64,000 bases of DNA from Shewanella mangrovi (GCF_000753795.1 NZ_JPEO01000003.1:310001-374000); one strand, 5' to 3'. Shown: positions 26,603 to 36,318, counted from the first letter of the stretch. The notes: generated by a model not told the origin, from the letters alone. Numbers and translations: made by a program.

Positions 26603-27031
26603 ATGAGTCAATCCTTAAATTCCCCCGGACTCGCTTCGCTAATGCAACGTGGCAACCTGTTCTCAGATAAATGCCCGTCTCGCGATGTGCTCAAGCACGT
26701 CACCAGCCGTTGGGGCGTGTTGGTATTGTTAGCCCTAATGGATGGCGAACAACATAGATTTAGCGCTCTTAAGCGCAAAATCCTCGGGGTTAGTGAGAAA
26801 ATGCTGGCGCAAACGCTGCAACAATTGGAAGGCGATGGCTTTGTTAAACGTACCGTGTTTCCGGTTGTCCCACCCCACGTGGAATACTCACTCACCGAAC
26901 TCGGCCATAAAATTGCCACACAAGTGGTTGGCTTAGCCGATTGGATTGAAGAAAACCTGCTACAAATTATGGATGCGCAACAGCAATACCAGCAACAGCA
27001 GACTTCAAACCTGCAGCACTGGCAGTCATAA
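26603..27031 (+). CDS. HxlR-family redox-responsive regulator (QorR/YtfH-like)
   Basis: This is a winged-helix DNA-binding protein of 142 residues. The HxlR signature is clear: DKCPSRDVLKHVTSRWGVLVLLALMDGEQHRFSALKRKILGVSEKMLAQTLQQLEGDGFVKR, then VPPHVEYSLTELG. A single cysteine (about residue 24, in DKCPSR) lies where QorR-type members carry their sensing cysteine. ATG 26603 with AAAAAGG upstream is chosen; longer readings have no family match. It is divergent from qorB, its likely target. The C-terminal tail is Gln-rich. Confidence 0.93.
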   Translation: MSQSLNSPGLASLMQRGNLFSDKCPSRDVLKHVTSRWGVLVLLALMDGEQHRFSALKRKILGVSEKMLAQTLQQLEGDGFVKRTVFPVVPPHVEYSLTELGHKIATQVVGLADWIEENLLQIMDAQQQYQQQQTSNLQHWQS

Positions 27032-27148
27032 TGGTTTTAGTCTGGGGTAACGCACAAAACTCAACGGCACGGTAAAACAGGGTTTGCTTTGCTGCGCGCA
27101 GCCATTTATTGTCTTTGAACTTCACCGATTTATAACAAGGACGCTTTC

Positions 27149-29533
27149 ATGGCCATCACTGCGCTTGATGCCAGCCAACTCTATCGTCAGGCAGAACTGC
27201 AACAACTGCCCTCCTCAGTAAAATCGACTAAAGATCTCGAACCGCTCGACGAAATTATCGGCCAAGAGCGGGCTCAGAAAGCCGTTGAATTTGCCATGTC
27301 GATCCGTGACAAGGGTTACAACATCTATGCTGTCGGCAAAAATGGCTTAGGCAAGCGCACCATGATGCTGCGTTATCTCAAGCGGCACGAATTCCAAGAT
27401 CAGCCACTGTTTGACTGGTGTTATGTGGCCAATTTTGATGAACCACGTACGCCACAAGTATTAAAGTTACCCGCTGGCAACGGTGCACAATTTAAGAAAG
27501 ATGTAGAAAAAGTGGTGCAGCGTCTGGTCAAAGCACTTCCTCTAGCATTTGATAACGAAGTCTATTATCGCCGCGCCGATAAACTGAAAGCGCAATTATC
27601 ACAACGCCAAGAAGCGACACTATCAGAACTTGCTGCCGAAGCGCGTGAAATGCACATTCGCCTAGTTGTCAGTCCCGATGGTGACTATCAACTCATCGCA
27701 CTCAACGGCGAAGAACCGCACACCGATGATTCTTATGCGGCATTATCGGAAACCGAGCGCAATCAGTTTGACGACAATATTCGCCATTTGGAAATCCGTC
27801 TGCGCGGCATCGTACGCCAACTCACCGAATGGGAAGAAGAGTTCAGTAATAAACAGCAGCATCACGATGAGCAGGTAGCGCGTGAAGTCCTAACCCACTT
27901 CTTCAAACCGCTGAAAGACGATTATCGCCATATCAGTGAAGTCCGCAGTTTTCTCTCCGCCATGCAGAAAGATATGCTCAGTAATCTGGATATCTTTTTG
28001 GAACAAAGCGAGGATCAACTTGGGCTGGCCTACGCCTCGCTTGAGAAGAAAATGCCACGCCGTTACCAAGTTAACTTGCTGGTTAGTCAGGAGTGTGAGC
28101 GCTTTCCAGTGGTAGTTGAGGAAAACCCTACTTATCACGGCTTGTTTGGCTATGTTGAAAGTGCAACTTATCGCGGCACTGTGTTTACCGACTTTTCCTT
28201 AATCCGCCCGGGCAGTCTACACCGCGCGAATGGCGGCGTACTGCTGATGGATGCCATCAAAGTATTAGAACGTCCCTATGTGTGGGATGGCCTCAAGCGG
28301 GCGCTACGCTCACGCACACTCGATCTGAATTCATTAGAGCGCGAAGTGAGTCTGTCAGGCACAGTATCACTCGCTCCAGAGCCGGTGTCGCTTGATGTCA
28401 AAATCGTGTTGTTCGGCGACTACGAAACCTACCAACTGCTGCAGCAGTACGATCCTGATTTTAGTGAGCTGTTTCGTGTTACCGCCGATTTTGAAGATGT
28501 GATGCCGCGGGATGATAAATCTGAAGCCTTTTACGTACGCTTTATCACCTCGATAGTGCACGACAATCAGCTACTGCAGTGTGATCGTTCTGCGCTGGCG
28601 CGCATTATTGAATACAGTAGCCGTCAGGCGGACGACCAAACCATGCTGTCGCTGCATTCAGCCGATATCGCCAACTTGCTGCGTGAAACCCATTTCTGCG
28701 CGAAATCGGCCAATGCGCGACGGATTCGTGAGACGCATGTGGAACAAGCGCTACAGCAGCAAGAGCAGCGAGTGAGTCGACTGCGCGATCAAATGATGCT
28801 GGGATTCGTGCAAGGAACCAACCTCATCGAAGTACAAGGTAAGGTTGTTGGTCAAATCAATGCGCTATCGGTACTGGCAACGACGGATCATCAGTTTGGC
28901 ATGCCCAACCGCATTACTGCCACCACAGCTTATGGTCGTGGCGAAGTGCTGGATATTGAACACAAGGTACGTTTAGGTGGCCGTATTCACAGCAAAGGCG
29001 TGTGGATTTTAAGTGCTTATATTAACGGGCTACTCGGTAAGGATGCAGCAGTGCCGTTAACGACGTCGCTTACCTTTGAGCAATCCTATTCGGGTGTCGA
29101 TGGTGATAGTGCGTCCATGGCGGAATGCTGCGCAATTCTATCGGCCATCAGCGGTAAAGCGCTACGACAAGATATCGCTATCACAGGCTCAATGAACCAG
29201 TTTGGCGAATCGCAGCCTATCGGCGGCGTCAATGAGAAGATTGAGGGCTTTTTTGATGTGTGTGTCATCAAAGGACGTAAGAACACCCAAGGGGTGATTA
29301 TTCCTAAGCGCAACGCCCACAATTTGATGTTGAAAAAAGAGATTATCGAGGCAGTGAATAAAGGCCGCTTCCACATTTGGACAGTAGATCACGTCACCGA
29401 AGCGATGGCGATTCTGACCGATACCGAAGTTGCCAAAGCGAACCGTTACGGTCGCTTCCAGCCGGATTCACTGATTGGTATTGCCCAACTCAATATTGAA
29501 AAACTGCGCGAGCAGGCCAAAGGTAAGTTATAA
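27149..29533 (+). CDS. Lon-like ATP-dependent protease (AAA_32 and S16 domains)
   Basis: This 794-residue protein combines a divergent AAA+ domain with a C-terminal Lon-type serine protease domain. The Walker A is GKNGLGKRT (about residues 64-72). The family's insert with a long coiled coil spans about 180-290. The proteolytic domain (about 560-775) has the Ser-Lys dyad: serine in GDSASMAE (about 651) and lysine in GGVNEKIEGF (about 694). It lacks the N-terminal substrate domain of classical Lon. It is a single gene, 48 bp before the next one. Confidence 0.92.
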   Translation: MAITALDASQLYRQAELQQLPSSVKSTKDLEPLDEIIGQERAQKAVEFAMSIRDKGYNIYAVGKNGLGKRTMMLRYLKRHEFQDQPLFDWCYVANFDEPRTPQVLKLPAGNGAQFKKDVEKVVQRLVKALPLAFDNEVYYRRADKLKAQLSQRQEATLSELAAEAREMHIRLVVSPDGDYQLIALNGEEPHTDDSYAALSETERNQFDDNIRHLEIRLRGIVRQLTEWEEEFSNKQQHHDEQVAREVLTHFFKPLKDDYRHISEVRSFLSAMQKDMLSNLDIFLEQSEDQLGLAYASLEKKMPRRYQVNLLVSQECERFPVVVEENPTYHGLFGYVESATYRGTVFTDFSLIRPGSLHRANGGVLLMDAIKVLERPYVWDGLKRALRSRTLDLNSLEREVSLSGTVSLAPEPVSLDVKIVLFGDYETYQLLQQYDPDFSELFRVTADFEDVMPRDDKSEAFYVRFITSIVHDNQLLQCDRSALARIIEYSSRQADDQTMLSLHSADIANLLRETHFCAKSANARRIRETHVEQALQQQEQRVSRLRDQMMLGFVQGTNLIEVQGKVVGQINALSVLATTDHQFGMPNRITATTAYGRGEVLDIEHKVRLGGRIHSKGVWILSAYINGLLGKDAAVPLTTSLTFEQSYSGVDGDSASMAECCAILSAISGKALRQDIAITGSMNQFGESQPIGGVNEKIEGFFDVCVIKGRKNTQGVIIPKRNAHNLMLKKEIIEAVNKGRFHIWTVDHVTEAMAILTDTEVAKANRYGRFQPDSLIGIAQLNIEKLREQAKGKL

Positions 29534-29561
29534 CTTTAATAATGTCGCTGCGTTTCTGTCT

Positions 29562-29678
29562 CTAACCTTGTCGGAGTCGTATGAAAAGGTTGCTGCTTGT
29601 CATCCTGAATATACTGCTACTGAATTTGGGCTGGCCAAATTCAGTACACGCTGATGATACGCGCTCCGACAAGGTTAG
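29562..29678 (+). repeat. Nested perfect inverted repeats over a translation start
   Basis: The outer arms CTAACCTTGTCGGAG (29562-29576) and CTCCGACAAGGTTAG (29664-29678) are a perfect 15-bp pair. Inside, TACTGAATTTGG (29618-29629) and CCAAATTCAGTA (29635-29646) form a perfect 12-bp hairpin with a GCTGG loop. The left outer arm contains the ribosome site CGGAG just before ATG 29581, so folding in RNA would hide it. The remaining arms are inside the coding region, in and just after the signal peptide. Confidence 0.8.
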
Positions 29679-30459
29679 CTTCGCCAATGATCTTTGGGCA
29701 CCTTATGTTGATGAAAATAAGGATGGCGGCATCGTCATCGAAATTATGCGTGCCGCTCTCGCATTGCATCACAAAACGCTGGCGGTCGAAATAACCCCTT
29801 GGGCACGCGCCTTTCATGATGTCAGAAACTGCCGTCGAGACTTGGTACTGGTCTGGTACGTGCCCGCCCGAGAAAAGTACGTCACTTACTCACATCCTTT
29901 CCTAAAAAATCGCCTTAGATTTATCAAACGCAGTGGTGATAGCTATGAGTATTCGGACAAAGACAGTCTCAAAGGCAAAACCATCGGCATCATTCGCGGA
30001 TATAACTACGAGGATATTTTAGCCAACGATAGCCGCTACGGGCTGCAAGCCAACAGCAATTTTGAGTCCAATTTAAAGATGCTAGCGGCCGGCCGACTCG
30101 ACTTAGTACTAGAAGATGAAATTGTGGCAGCCTCGACCATTTTTGAGCTGAATATGACCAGCAAATTCAGTTTTACCGGCCCCGCGTTAAATGAACGCGA
30201 ACTCTTTGTGGCCACAGGCAAGTGCAATCCTGCTGGTGATAATTTAATTGCCGCCTTTAATGACGGTTTAACTCAGATTAAACACAACGGCGAATATGCG
30301 CGGATTCTGGCGAAATACGGAGCGCTACTACAAAGCCGCAACGCCCCCGCCATTATTCCCTCGTTAAGTCCACTCAGCCAAAATCCTCGCCCATTTGAGC
30401 TACCGCAACTGAGCTATCGACATCCAAATCTGCCGCCACTGCTAGCCGCGCCAGAGTAA
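29581..30459 (+). CDS. Periplasmic solute-binding protein, SBP_bac_3-like
   Basis: This 292-residue protein has a Sec signal peptide (MKRLLLVILNILLLNLG, cleavage near residue 24, VHA-DD). The mature part resembles the amino-acid binding class: VSFANDLWAPYVDENKDGGIVIEIMRAALA, a second lobe from GKTIGIIRGYNYEDIL, and LKMLAAGRLDLVLEDEIVA. No permease or ATPase gene is nearby, so it may be a sensor-partner rather than a transporter subunit; the ligand cannot be told. The C-terminal 35 residues are Pro/Leu-rich. Its start lies inside the nested inverted repeats at 29562-29678. Confidence 0.85.
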   Translation: MKRLLLVILNILLLNLGWPNSVHADDTRSDKVSFANDLWAPYVDENKDGGIVIEIMRAALALHHKTLAVEITPWARAFHDVRNCRRDLVLVWYVPAREKYVTYSHPFLKNRLRFIKRSGDSYEYSDKDSLKGKTIGIIRGYNYEDILANDSRYGLQANSNFESNLKMLAAGRLDLVLEDEIVAASTIFELNMTSKFSFTGPALNERELFVATGKCNPAGDNLIAAFNDGLTQIKHNGEYARILAKYGALLQSRNAPAIIPSLSPLSQNPRPFELPQLSYRHPNLPPLLAAPE

Positions 30460-30483
30460 TGCCGCGTTCATGTAATGGCAGCA

Positions 30484-32064
30484 TTACGCCTTAAAACCGA
30501 TTCTGAAGCCGCCCCAATGTTTGCCATTTACATAAATTGGCACCGACAAATCATGCATCACCTCGCCGGTATCGCGCTTATAGGTTTGCAATAACATGCT
30601 ATCGGTATGTTGTCCGCAGCGGATGCCTGTGGGGTCGTTAAACAGCCGTTTGGTACGATTGTTAGCAATATCCTGTTGTTTATTGCCGGTAAGCGGCTGG
30701 CTAAAACGCTTATTGTGGGTGGGGAAATAGCCTTTTCGGTCCACAGCGCCGGCATATATCACTTCGCGCAAGCGCGCGAGAATCGGCTCTTGTATTGCCG
30801 GAAACTGCTGATCGGTAAAGCGGTCAAATGCTGTTGAATACTTCGCAGGTTCAGTGGTGCCTACACGCTGATACTCTGGGCTAAACAACTGATGCTCGGT
30901 AAAAGTGCCCGTATGCAACCCTTGCGATAACAACTTGCCACAGGCCGCAGCAGCAGCTTGCGCTTCCTGCAGCACTTGCTGCTCAAAGGTATCGGTTTTC
31001 CAAGCCGTTAACGCACTAAAAATCCCCTCCGTTTGCTGCGAAAACTTAAATGCTTGCTGGGAAATCTGCTCCGAACGACTACCTGTGTCTTGCAATGATT
31101 GGCTGATCTGACGGATGGCATCGGCGATATCGGCGGTAGTGTCACGATAATCTCGCAGCGAGCTATCAATCTGCGCCAATGCATCCGCCGAACTTTCTAC
31201 CCCTTGGGTGATGGTATCAAATCTTTGTTCCAAGGCTGACATCGCTTGCACCGTATCGGCCGTGCGTTCTACGACACGATTCATCAAGGCTGAGGTACTG
31301 TCGGTTTGCTGCCGAATATCCGTCAGCATCTTCGCAATATGTTGGGTTGATTCAGCAGTTTTAGCCGCGAGTGACCGAACTTCATCGGCAACGACCGCAA
31401 AACCGCGGCCAGCATCGCCTGCCCGCGCCGCCTCAATTGCGGCATTCAGCGCCAGTAGATTGGTCTGTGCCGCAAGGCTGTCGATCACTTCGGTGATCTT
31501 TTCGATGGCATCGGCCTTCGATTTTAAGTCGGTAACATGGCCAGCGGCAGCATTTACATCTTGGCTCAGAGTATGGATAGCGTTAAAGCCACTCACAGCA
31601 AAATCACGCCCTTCGAGCGAGAGTTGTTTGGACTGCTGCGCTTGTTGTAACACGGTCTGCGCATGATCGCTCAACGCGACGGTTGATTCAGATAAGGAAG
31701 ATGCCGAGTGGTTAATACTCACAGCGGTTTCGCCACTGAGTTCTATGGTCTTTTTGAGTTCATCAACAAAGTGGGAAACTTCAGCACCACCTATCGCAAT
31801 GCCACTGGTATCTTGCGCAATTTTACGGGCGGCGGCCCGCTGCGCCTTTTCTCCCGTATCTTGTGGGGATGCATCGGTAATCTCACGGGGCTGCGACCAT
31901 AGCCGCCACAGCAACCACAGCGTAGGCAGTACCCACACAATCGCCCACAAGTAATCAGTTAGCTGCTGCGCCGACATCCACCAACGAATCGCCTGCATTA
32001 ATGCCAAACCACACGTTACGCACACCAAGCTCCACTGCCAAGATTGCCGCTCGTTGAACGCCAT
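30484..32064 (-). CDS. Methyl-accepting chemotaxis protein with C-terminal sensor domain
   Basis: This 526-residue chemoreceptor has two adjacent membrane helices (about residues 12-28 and 38-55) with almost no periplasmic loop. The signalling hairpin tip reads [40 protein letters not shown] (about 200-240). After the helices comes a separate C-terminal domain (about 375-526) with [28 protein letters not shown] and a closing WGGFRIGF, a Cache-like cytoplasmic sensor seen at the C-terminus of some receptors. Ligand sensing is therefore probably cytoplasmic. AGGAG precedes ATG 32064. Confidence 0.9.
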   Translation of the reverse strand: MAFNERQSWQWSLVCVTCGLALMQAIRWWMSAQQLTDYLWAIVWVLPTLWLLWRLWSQPREITDASPQDTGEKAQRAAARKIAQDTSGIAIGGAEVSHFVDELKKTIELSGETAVSINHSASSLSESTVALSDHAQTVLQQAQQSKQLSLEGRDFAVSGFNAIHTLSQDVNAAAGHVTDLKSKADAIEKITEVIDSLAAQTNLLALNAAIEAARAGDAGRGFAVVADEVRSLAAKTAESTQHIAKMLTDIRQQTDSTSALMNRVVERTADTVQAMSALEQRFDTITQGVESSADALAQIDSSLRDYRDTTADIADAIRQISQSLQDTGSRSEQISQQAFKFSQQTEGIFSALTAWKTDTFEQQVLQEAQAAAAACGKLLSQGLHTGTFTEHQLFSPEYQRVGTTEPAKYSTAFDRFTDQQFPAIQEPILARLREVIYAGAVDRKGYFPTHNKRFSQPLTGNKQQDIANNRTKRLFNDPTGIRCGQHTDSMLLQTYKRDTGEVMHDLSVPIYVNGKHWGGFRIGFKA

Positions 32065-32162
32065 TTGGGCTCCTCTACATGGGTTATTTCACTCGTGTCT
32101 AAAGAATAAACTATGCCGGCTAAGTTTGCCGTGGCTGGATTATTTTTGCTTCAAAAACAACA

Positions 32163-32182
32163 AAGGGACCTTAAGGTCCCTT
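32163..32182 (-). terminator. Terminator after the hibernation factor gene
   Basis: The perfect palindrome AAGGGACCTTAAGGTCCCTT is followed on the minus strand by TTGTTGTTTTTG, 20 bp past the stop. Confidence 0.75.
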
Positions 32183-32201
32183 CGCGATGCATGAGTGAAA
32201 A

Positions 32202-32561
32202 TTACTTAGAAAGATCCATTTCCTGAATGATTTCATGGGCAATCGGCGGCGTAGTGCACACTGGCTTTTCGTGGAGATCCGCTTTTAGCTGGCCTTTGCG
32301 ATGTTTAAGCGCAGAATCGAGTCTTTTAACTGCGGTCGCAATAGCAGGATACATAACGGCATCAGCGCCTGTAGCGGCAACGGCAACACCTTCATAATTG
32401 GTGCGCAAATCGGTCTGATATTCACCATGCTCTTTAGCAATGATGACATCAAATCCAATAAGTCCTGGGAAATGTTTGACGATCTTGGCGAGCTTTTCTT
32501 CTACGTGAGTGCGAACTGAATCAGTAACTTCAACGTGATGACCTGAAATCTGAATTTTCAT
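32202..32561 (-). CDS. hpf: Ribosome hibernation factor, HPF/RaiA family
   Basis: This small protein binds the 30S decoding region in stationary phase and inactivates ribosomes. The 119 residues begin MKIQISGHHVEVTDSVRTHVEEKLAKI, matching HPF, and include the conserved GADAVMYPAIATAVKRLDSALKHRKGQLK block. Compared with E. coli HPF (95 residues) it has about 24 extra C-terminal residues; RaiA also has a tail, so assignment between the two is open. ATG 32561 with AAAGGGAAA upstream is chosen; the longer in-frame reading has no family match. It is monocistronic, with its own terminator. Confidence 0.92.
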   Translation of the reverse strand: MKIQISGHHVEVTDSVRTHVEEKLAKIVKHFPGLIGFDVIIAKEHGEYQTDLRTNYEGVAVAATGADAVMYPAIATAVKRLDSALKHRKGQLKADLHEKPVCTTPPIAHEIIQEMDLSK

Positions 32562-32622
32562 AGGCTTTCCCTTTTTTTGTTGACTCATATATAGAGCTTG
32601 GGACTTTTCCTGCAAAACACAA

Positions 32623-32655
32623 GAGCCCGTAATGGAATAAATGCATTACGGGCTC
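32623..32655 (-). terminator. Terminator after the PAS chemoreceptor gene
   Basis: A perfect 12-bp stem (GAGCCCGTAATG / CATTACGGGCTC, 9-nt loop) lies 35 bp past the gene's stop; the following T-run on the minus strand is interrupted (TTGTGTTTTG). Confidence 0.75.
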
Positions 32656-32689
32656 ATTTTGTGTGATGAATGGAGAAAATTTCAGCAAA

Positions 32690-34261
32690 CTACACGTTGC
32701 GGCAAACACTCTGTAACCAAAACTGCTCAGATAAGTGCTGACTTTTAACAGAAAGGCGACTCACTTGCTCACTGCGTTCCTCGGCCGCGCGAATATTCAA
32801 TGCACTTTCTGACGCCAAATCGCTGATCGTAATAATGGCCCGATTAATCTCTTCAGCCACCGTTGCTTGCTGCTGCACCGCGGCAACATTTGCCTCACTC
32901 ATTTCATCTAAGCGATTGATAGAATGGCGCAGTGCCTCAAAGGCTTGACTGGCTTCCTCGGCTAATTCTACCGAGCGTTGAGCATCACTTTCACCGGCCT
33001 GCATCTTCTTACTGGCATCCAAGGTTGTTTGCTGAAATTTATGAATAATCTGTTCGATGCGGGTGGTCGATTCACTGGTACGGCTCGACAGATGACGTAC
33101 TTCATCAGCAACGACGGCAAACCCGCGACCGGCCTCACCAGCACGAGCTGCTTCAATAGCAGCGTTCAATGCCAGCAAGTTGGTTTGATCAGCAATAGCG
33201 CGAATCACCTCAAGCACCTCAGTAATCGCTTCACTGTCTTGTTGAATCGCACCGACTACAGTGCCAAATTCGCCCACTCGCGTATTTAAGGCGCCGATGG
33301 CACCGACCACTTTTTTCAGGCTTTCATCGCCCATCGTAGTAGCCGTCAGGCTTGATTTCATTTCATCGGCGGAGAGCTGCAGATTCGTGCCAACCTCGTT
33401 AAAGCTGGCGGTCATTTCCGACATTGCCGCCCCCGCTTGCGTCGTTTGTTGGCTTTGACTATCGGCTCGCTCGGCATTGGCTTTAAGGGTTTCAAGCAAG
33501 TTACTGCTTTCATCACTGATCGATGTTGCAGAATCCGCCATGCGGCCAATCACACCACCCGTTTCGGCCGAAAGATAACTGAGGGCCAGACTCAACTGAC
33601 CAATCTCATCCTGACGACCGCTATACACAGCGCGCGCGAGTGGATCATCCACAATCTCTTTAGAATGCGCCACCATCGCCATAAACGGCGTTAACCAGCG
33701 CTGACTGACCAGCAACCAACTCAGTAATGGGAGCAATGTCCACCAAGGCGAGATAAAGGCCAAAGCAAATGCCGACAGCAACATCAATGCTGCAAATACT
33801 TGGAGGCCGCGACCAAAACCGAGCATCGGCTTGCGCAACTCCTTGGGGGTTTTACCATCGTTAATCTGTTGATAGATGCGGGAGGCGGCATCAACCTGTT
33901 CGCGGGTTGCCGCATGACGAACCGACTGAAACTCATGCAACTTGCCGTTTTCCATCACTGGCGCGGCGTAGGCATTCACCCAATAGTGATCGCCCGATTT
34001 GCAACGGTTCTTCACGATTCCCATCCAAGCTTTGCCCGACGTCAAATTCCCCCACAAGGTATTAAACGCCGCAGAAGGCATATCAGGATGTCGGACAATA
34101 TTGTGCGGTTGCTGGTGAAGTTCTTCTTCGGTAAAACCACTCACCTCAACAAATGCCTTGTTGACGTATTTGATTTTGCCTTTTAGATCGGTGGTGGAAA
34201 GCAAAATATCGCTATCGGAGAGACGTTGCTCTCTTTGAGTCACAGGTTGATTATTGCGCAT
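32690..34261 (-). CDS. aer: Aerotaxis-type chemoreceptor (PAS-MCP, Aer-like)
   Basis: This 523-residue receptor has an N-terminal PAS domain (about residues 15-120) with [38 protein letters not shown], the Aer hallmark; Aer binds FAD there to sense redox state. A hydrophobic hairpin (about 155-195, [22 protein letters not shown]) anchors it without a periplasmic domain. A HAMP-like segment follows, then the signalling tip ([40 protein letters not shown]). FAD binding is inferred from similarity. ATG 34261 has GAGG about 10 bp upstream. Confidence 0.9.
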   Translation of the reverse strand: MRNNQPVTQREQRLSDSDILLSTTDLKGKIKYVNKAFVEVSGFTEEELHQQPHNIVRHPDMPSAAFNTLWGNLTSGKAWMGIVKNRCKSGDHYWVNAYAAPVMENGKLHEFQSVRHAATREQVDAASRIYQQINDGKTPKELRKPMLGFGRGLQVFAALMLLSAFALAFISPWWTLLPLLSWLLVSQRWLTPFMAMVAHSKEIVDDPLARAVYSGRQDEIGQLSLALSYLSAETGGVIGRMADSATSISDESSNLLETLKANAERADSQSQQTTQAGAAMSEMTASFNEVGTNLQLSADEMKSSLTATTMGDESLKKVVGAIGALNTRVGEFGTVVGAIQQDSEAITEVLEVIRAIADQTNLLALNAAIEAARAGEAGRGFAVVADEVRHLSSRTSESTTRIEQIIHKFQQTTLDASKKMQAGESDAQRSVELAEEASQAFEALRHSINRLDEMSEANVAAVQQQATVAEEINRAIITISDLASESALNIRAAEERSEQVSRLSVKSQHLSEQFWLQSVCRNV

Positions 34262-34372
34262 CGACGGTGGGCCTCTTATTGCCTATGATCGCTCCATGTC
34301 CAACCTAAGGCAGTAATGTTAGCGGTAAGTTAATTACATTAGGCTAACAAAGTACGATGTAAATCACATGAC

Positions 34373-34445
34373 AGCAAGTGCCTGATAGCCAGTTCGTCGA
34401 CTCGATCAGATTTTGTCATTCCGCAGTTTTCAGCACTTGCTTTTT
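34373..34445 (+). ncRNA. Candidate small RNA or structured element
   Basis: AGCAAGTGC (34373-34381) and GCACTTGCT (34433-34441) pair perfectly, directly followed by five T on the plus strand, like an intrinsic terminator with a long loop. Inside, CTGAT (34382-34386) continues the left arm and has a partner ATCAG at 34405-34409. Upstream, TTAATT, 17 bp, TACGAT could be a promoter. It is opposite to the neighbouring genes, which are both on the minus strand. No reading frame is evident. Confidence 0.3.
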
Positions 34446-34469
34446 GACGCGAAAAAACGTTAGACGCAT

Positions 34470-34502
34470 AAAAAAGCGCCATCACAGATAGCGCTATTTT
34501 TT
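34470..34502 (-). terminator. Terminator after the subtilase gene
   Basis: On the minus strand an AGCGC stem with flanking A/T runs (AAAAAATAGCGCT ... GGCGCTTTTTT) lies 20 bp past the stop and ends in a 6-T run. Confidence 0.7.
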
Positions 34503-34521
34503 CAACAAAAAATCGTTTTTC

Positions 34522-36078
34522 TTAGCGGCACTTTTTGCCTCGGCACGTCGTTCCGCCACTATCACCGCCGCCCCCTGTGGCGCTGGAATCACCTGCGCAA
34601 CCAAAGCTCGTAAGGTAATCGACCGCAGCTTTCGCCTGAATCAGCCCGAACCCGGTCTCATTGTCGCGACCACTAGTCCCGAGGTCTTCAGCTGTTGCCT
34701 GCAATGCACTACGAATTTGACTATTACTGCATTGCGGGAAGTGACTCCATACTAACGCGGCAACGCCTGCAACATGCGGGGTTGCCATGGACGTACCATC
34801 AAAAAAGGCATAGCTGCCTACTGCTGTTGTCAGCGACGCATTGGCAGGTAATGACGCCAACAATGCAGCACCATCGCTGGCGGAGATACTCACCGACGGA
34901 ATCCCCGTGACAACACCAGCTAAGGTGCCGGAAAAGTTGCCCGGCGCATTGTTGTAAATAATGGCACCGCTGCCGCCACTGGTTTGGCAGTTCAATACCT
35001 TGGCGGAAAAGTTGATGTTGCCACGTTCAATCAGACACAGCTTTCCACTTGCATCACAGAAGGACTCGCCAGTACCACAATCCACCATGGCCCCTGCGCT
35101 ACTCAAGGTAGGAGAACCATCCATTGGGATAGCCTCATAAGCTTGACCGCTCGCTATCAAATCGGCCACTTCGCCCGTGTTCATCGGGACTGAAGATTGC
35201 ACCAACACACCAGGCGCGGCCAACTCCACTTGGCTGTTGTACTGGGAGAAACTGGCACGTTGTTTATTGCTGTCTATCGCCGCAACAGAAACCACTGACG
35301 CATAAGATGCGGGATAGGAGCTACGACTATTGCCGTCATTGCCTGCTGCGGCCACGCTCAAAATCCCGGCTTTATCAGCATTACTAAAAGCACGTTCTTC
35401 AGCGCGGCTTTTAAAACTGCCGCCTAAGCTCATGTTAATCACATTTGCGCCAGCGATTTGGCATGTGTCTAAGGCATGAATAAGCGATGAAGAGTACGCC
35501 CAGCCATCAGCATCAAACACTTTCACGATAAAGAGATTTAGCTGACCACTGGGGTTAACACCAACCACACCGACGCTATTGTTAAGCGCGGCGATGGTGC
35601 CCGCCACATGCGTACCATGATGATTTTGGTCCTCAAACCAATTGCCGGTGCCATCAGGGTCATTGGCGCCGGAAACGTTATTCGCGGCGAGGTCTTCGTG
35701 TTCGATATCGTACCCTGAATCGATGATACAAACGGTCATATTGCCCGCTTCAGCATCACTGACCTGATCTGCCTGTACCATACCAATACCGTAGGGCTGG
35801 GTTTGCATCAGCGGATAACGCTTAACGTCTTGCTCGATAAACTCAATATTGGGGTTGTGCTGCAGACCTTTGAGTGCGTTAGCTGACATGGTAACAGCCG
35901 CTGCGTTATGTTTAGCCAAATCTAACTTCAATGTAGCGCCATTCGCCTTCAATAATGCTTTAACGGAGGGGCCAGCCCCCGTTTTATAAGAAACAATGTA
36001 CCGTTCACTTTCTGCGGCAGATAACGACCAACTTAACAACAACGCTAGAGCCGCGACAGGCTTAAGAGAAATTCTCAT
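34522..36078 (-). CDS. Secreted subtilisin-like serine protease (S8) with PA insert
   Basis: This 518-residue extracellular protease has a signal peptide (about residues 1-22) and an I9 propeptide (about 25-95, ERYIVSYKTGAG). The catalytic triad is aspartate in VCIIDSGYD (about 119), histidine in HHGTHVAGTIAALNN (about 155) and serine in FFDGTSMATPHVAGVAALVW (about 430). A protease-associated domain is inserted before the serine block (about 315-415), with paired cysteines. The C-terminus ends in a Gly/Ser linker and TCRGKKCR. No processing partner is nearby. AGGAG precedes ATG 36078. Confidence 0.94.
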   Translation of the reverse strand: MRISLKPVAALALLLSWSLSAAESERYIVSYKTGAGPSVKALLKANGATLKLDLAKHNAAAVTMSANALKGLQHNPNIEFIEQDVKRYPLMQTQPYGIGMVQADQVSDAEAGNMTVCIIDSGYDIEHEDLAANNVSGANDPDGTGNWFEDQNHHGTHVAGTIAALNNSVGVVGVNPSGQLNLFIVKVFDADGWAYSSSLIHALDTCQIAGANVINMSLGGSFKSRAEERAFSNADKAGILSVAAAGNDGNSRSSYPASYASVVSVAAIDSNKQRASFSQYNSQVELAAPGVLVQSSVPMNTGEVADLIASGQAYEAIPMDGSPTLSSAGAMVDCGTGESFCDASGKLCLIERGNINFSAKVLNCQTSGGSGAIIYNNAPGNFSGTLAGVVTGIPSVSISASDGAALLASLPANASLTTAVGSYAFFDGTSMATPHVAGVAALVWSHFPQCSNSQIRSALQATAEDLGTSGRDNETGFGLIQAKAAVDYLTSFGCAGDSSATGGGGDSGGTTCRGKKCR

Positions 36079-36318
36079 CGCCAGAACTCCTAAAGGTTAA
36101 GATGAATTGAATTTTTACAATTCATTTACACAAGTAAATTTAAGTCGCAACTAATACAAACGCAAACTTGAATTTGCCGTGGTTAGCGCACATATCTGGA
36201 GTAATCGAGCTGGATAAAAATTAAGCGACATTAAAAAGTAAATTAAAACAATGCGATTATTTGTATTGAATTGGTCTATAGTCGCTTTATTAGCAATTCC
36301 GAGAACCGGAGCAATACT

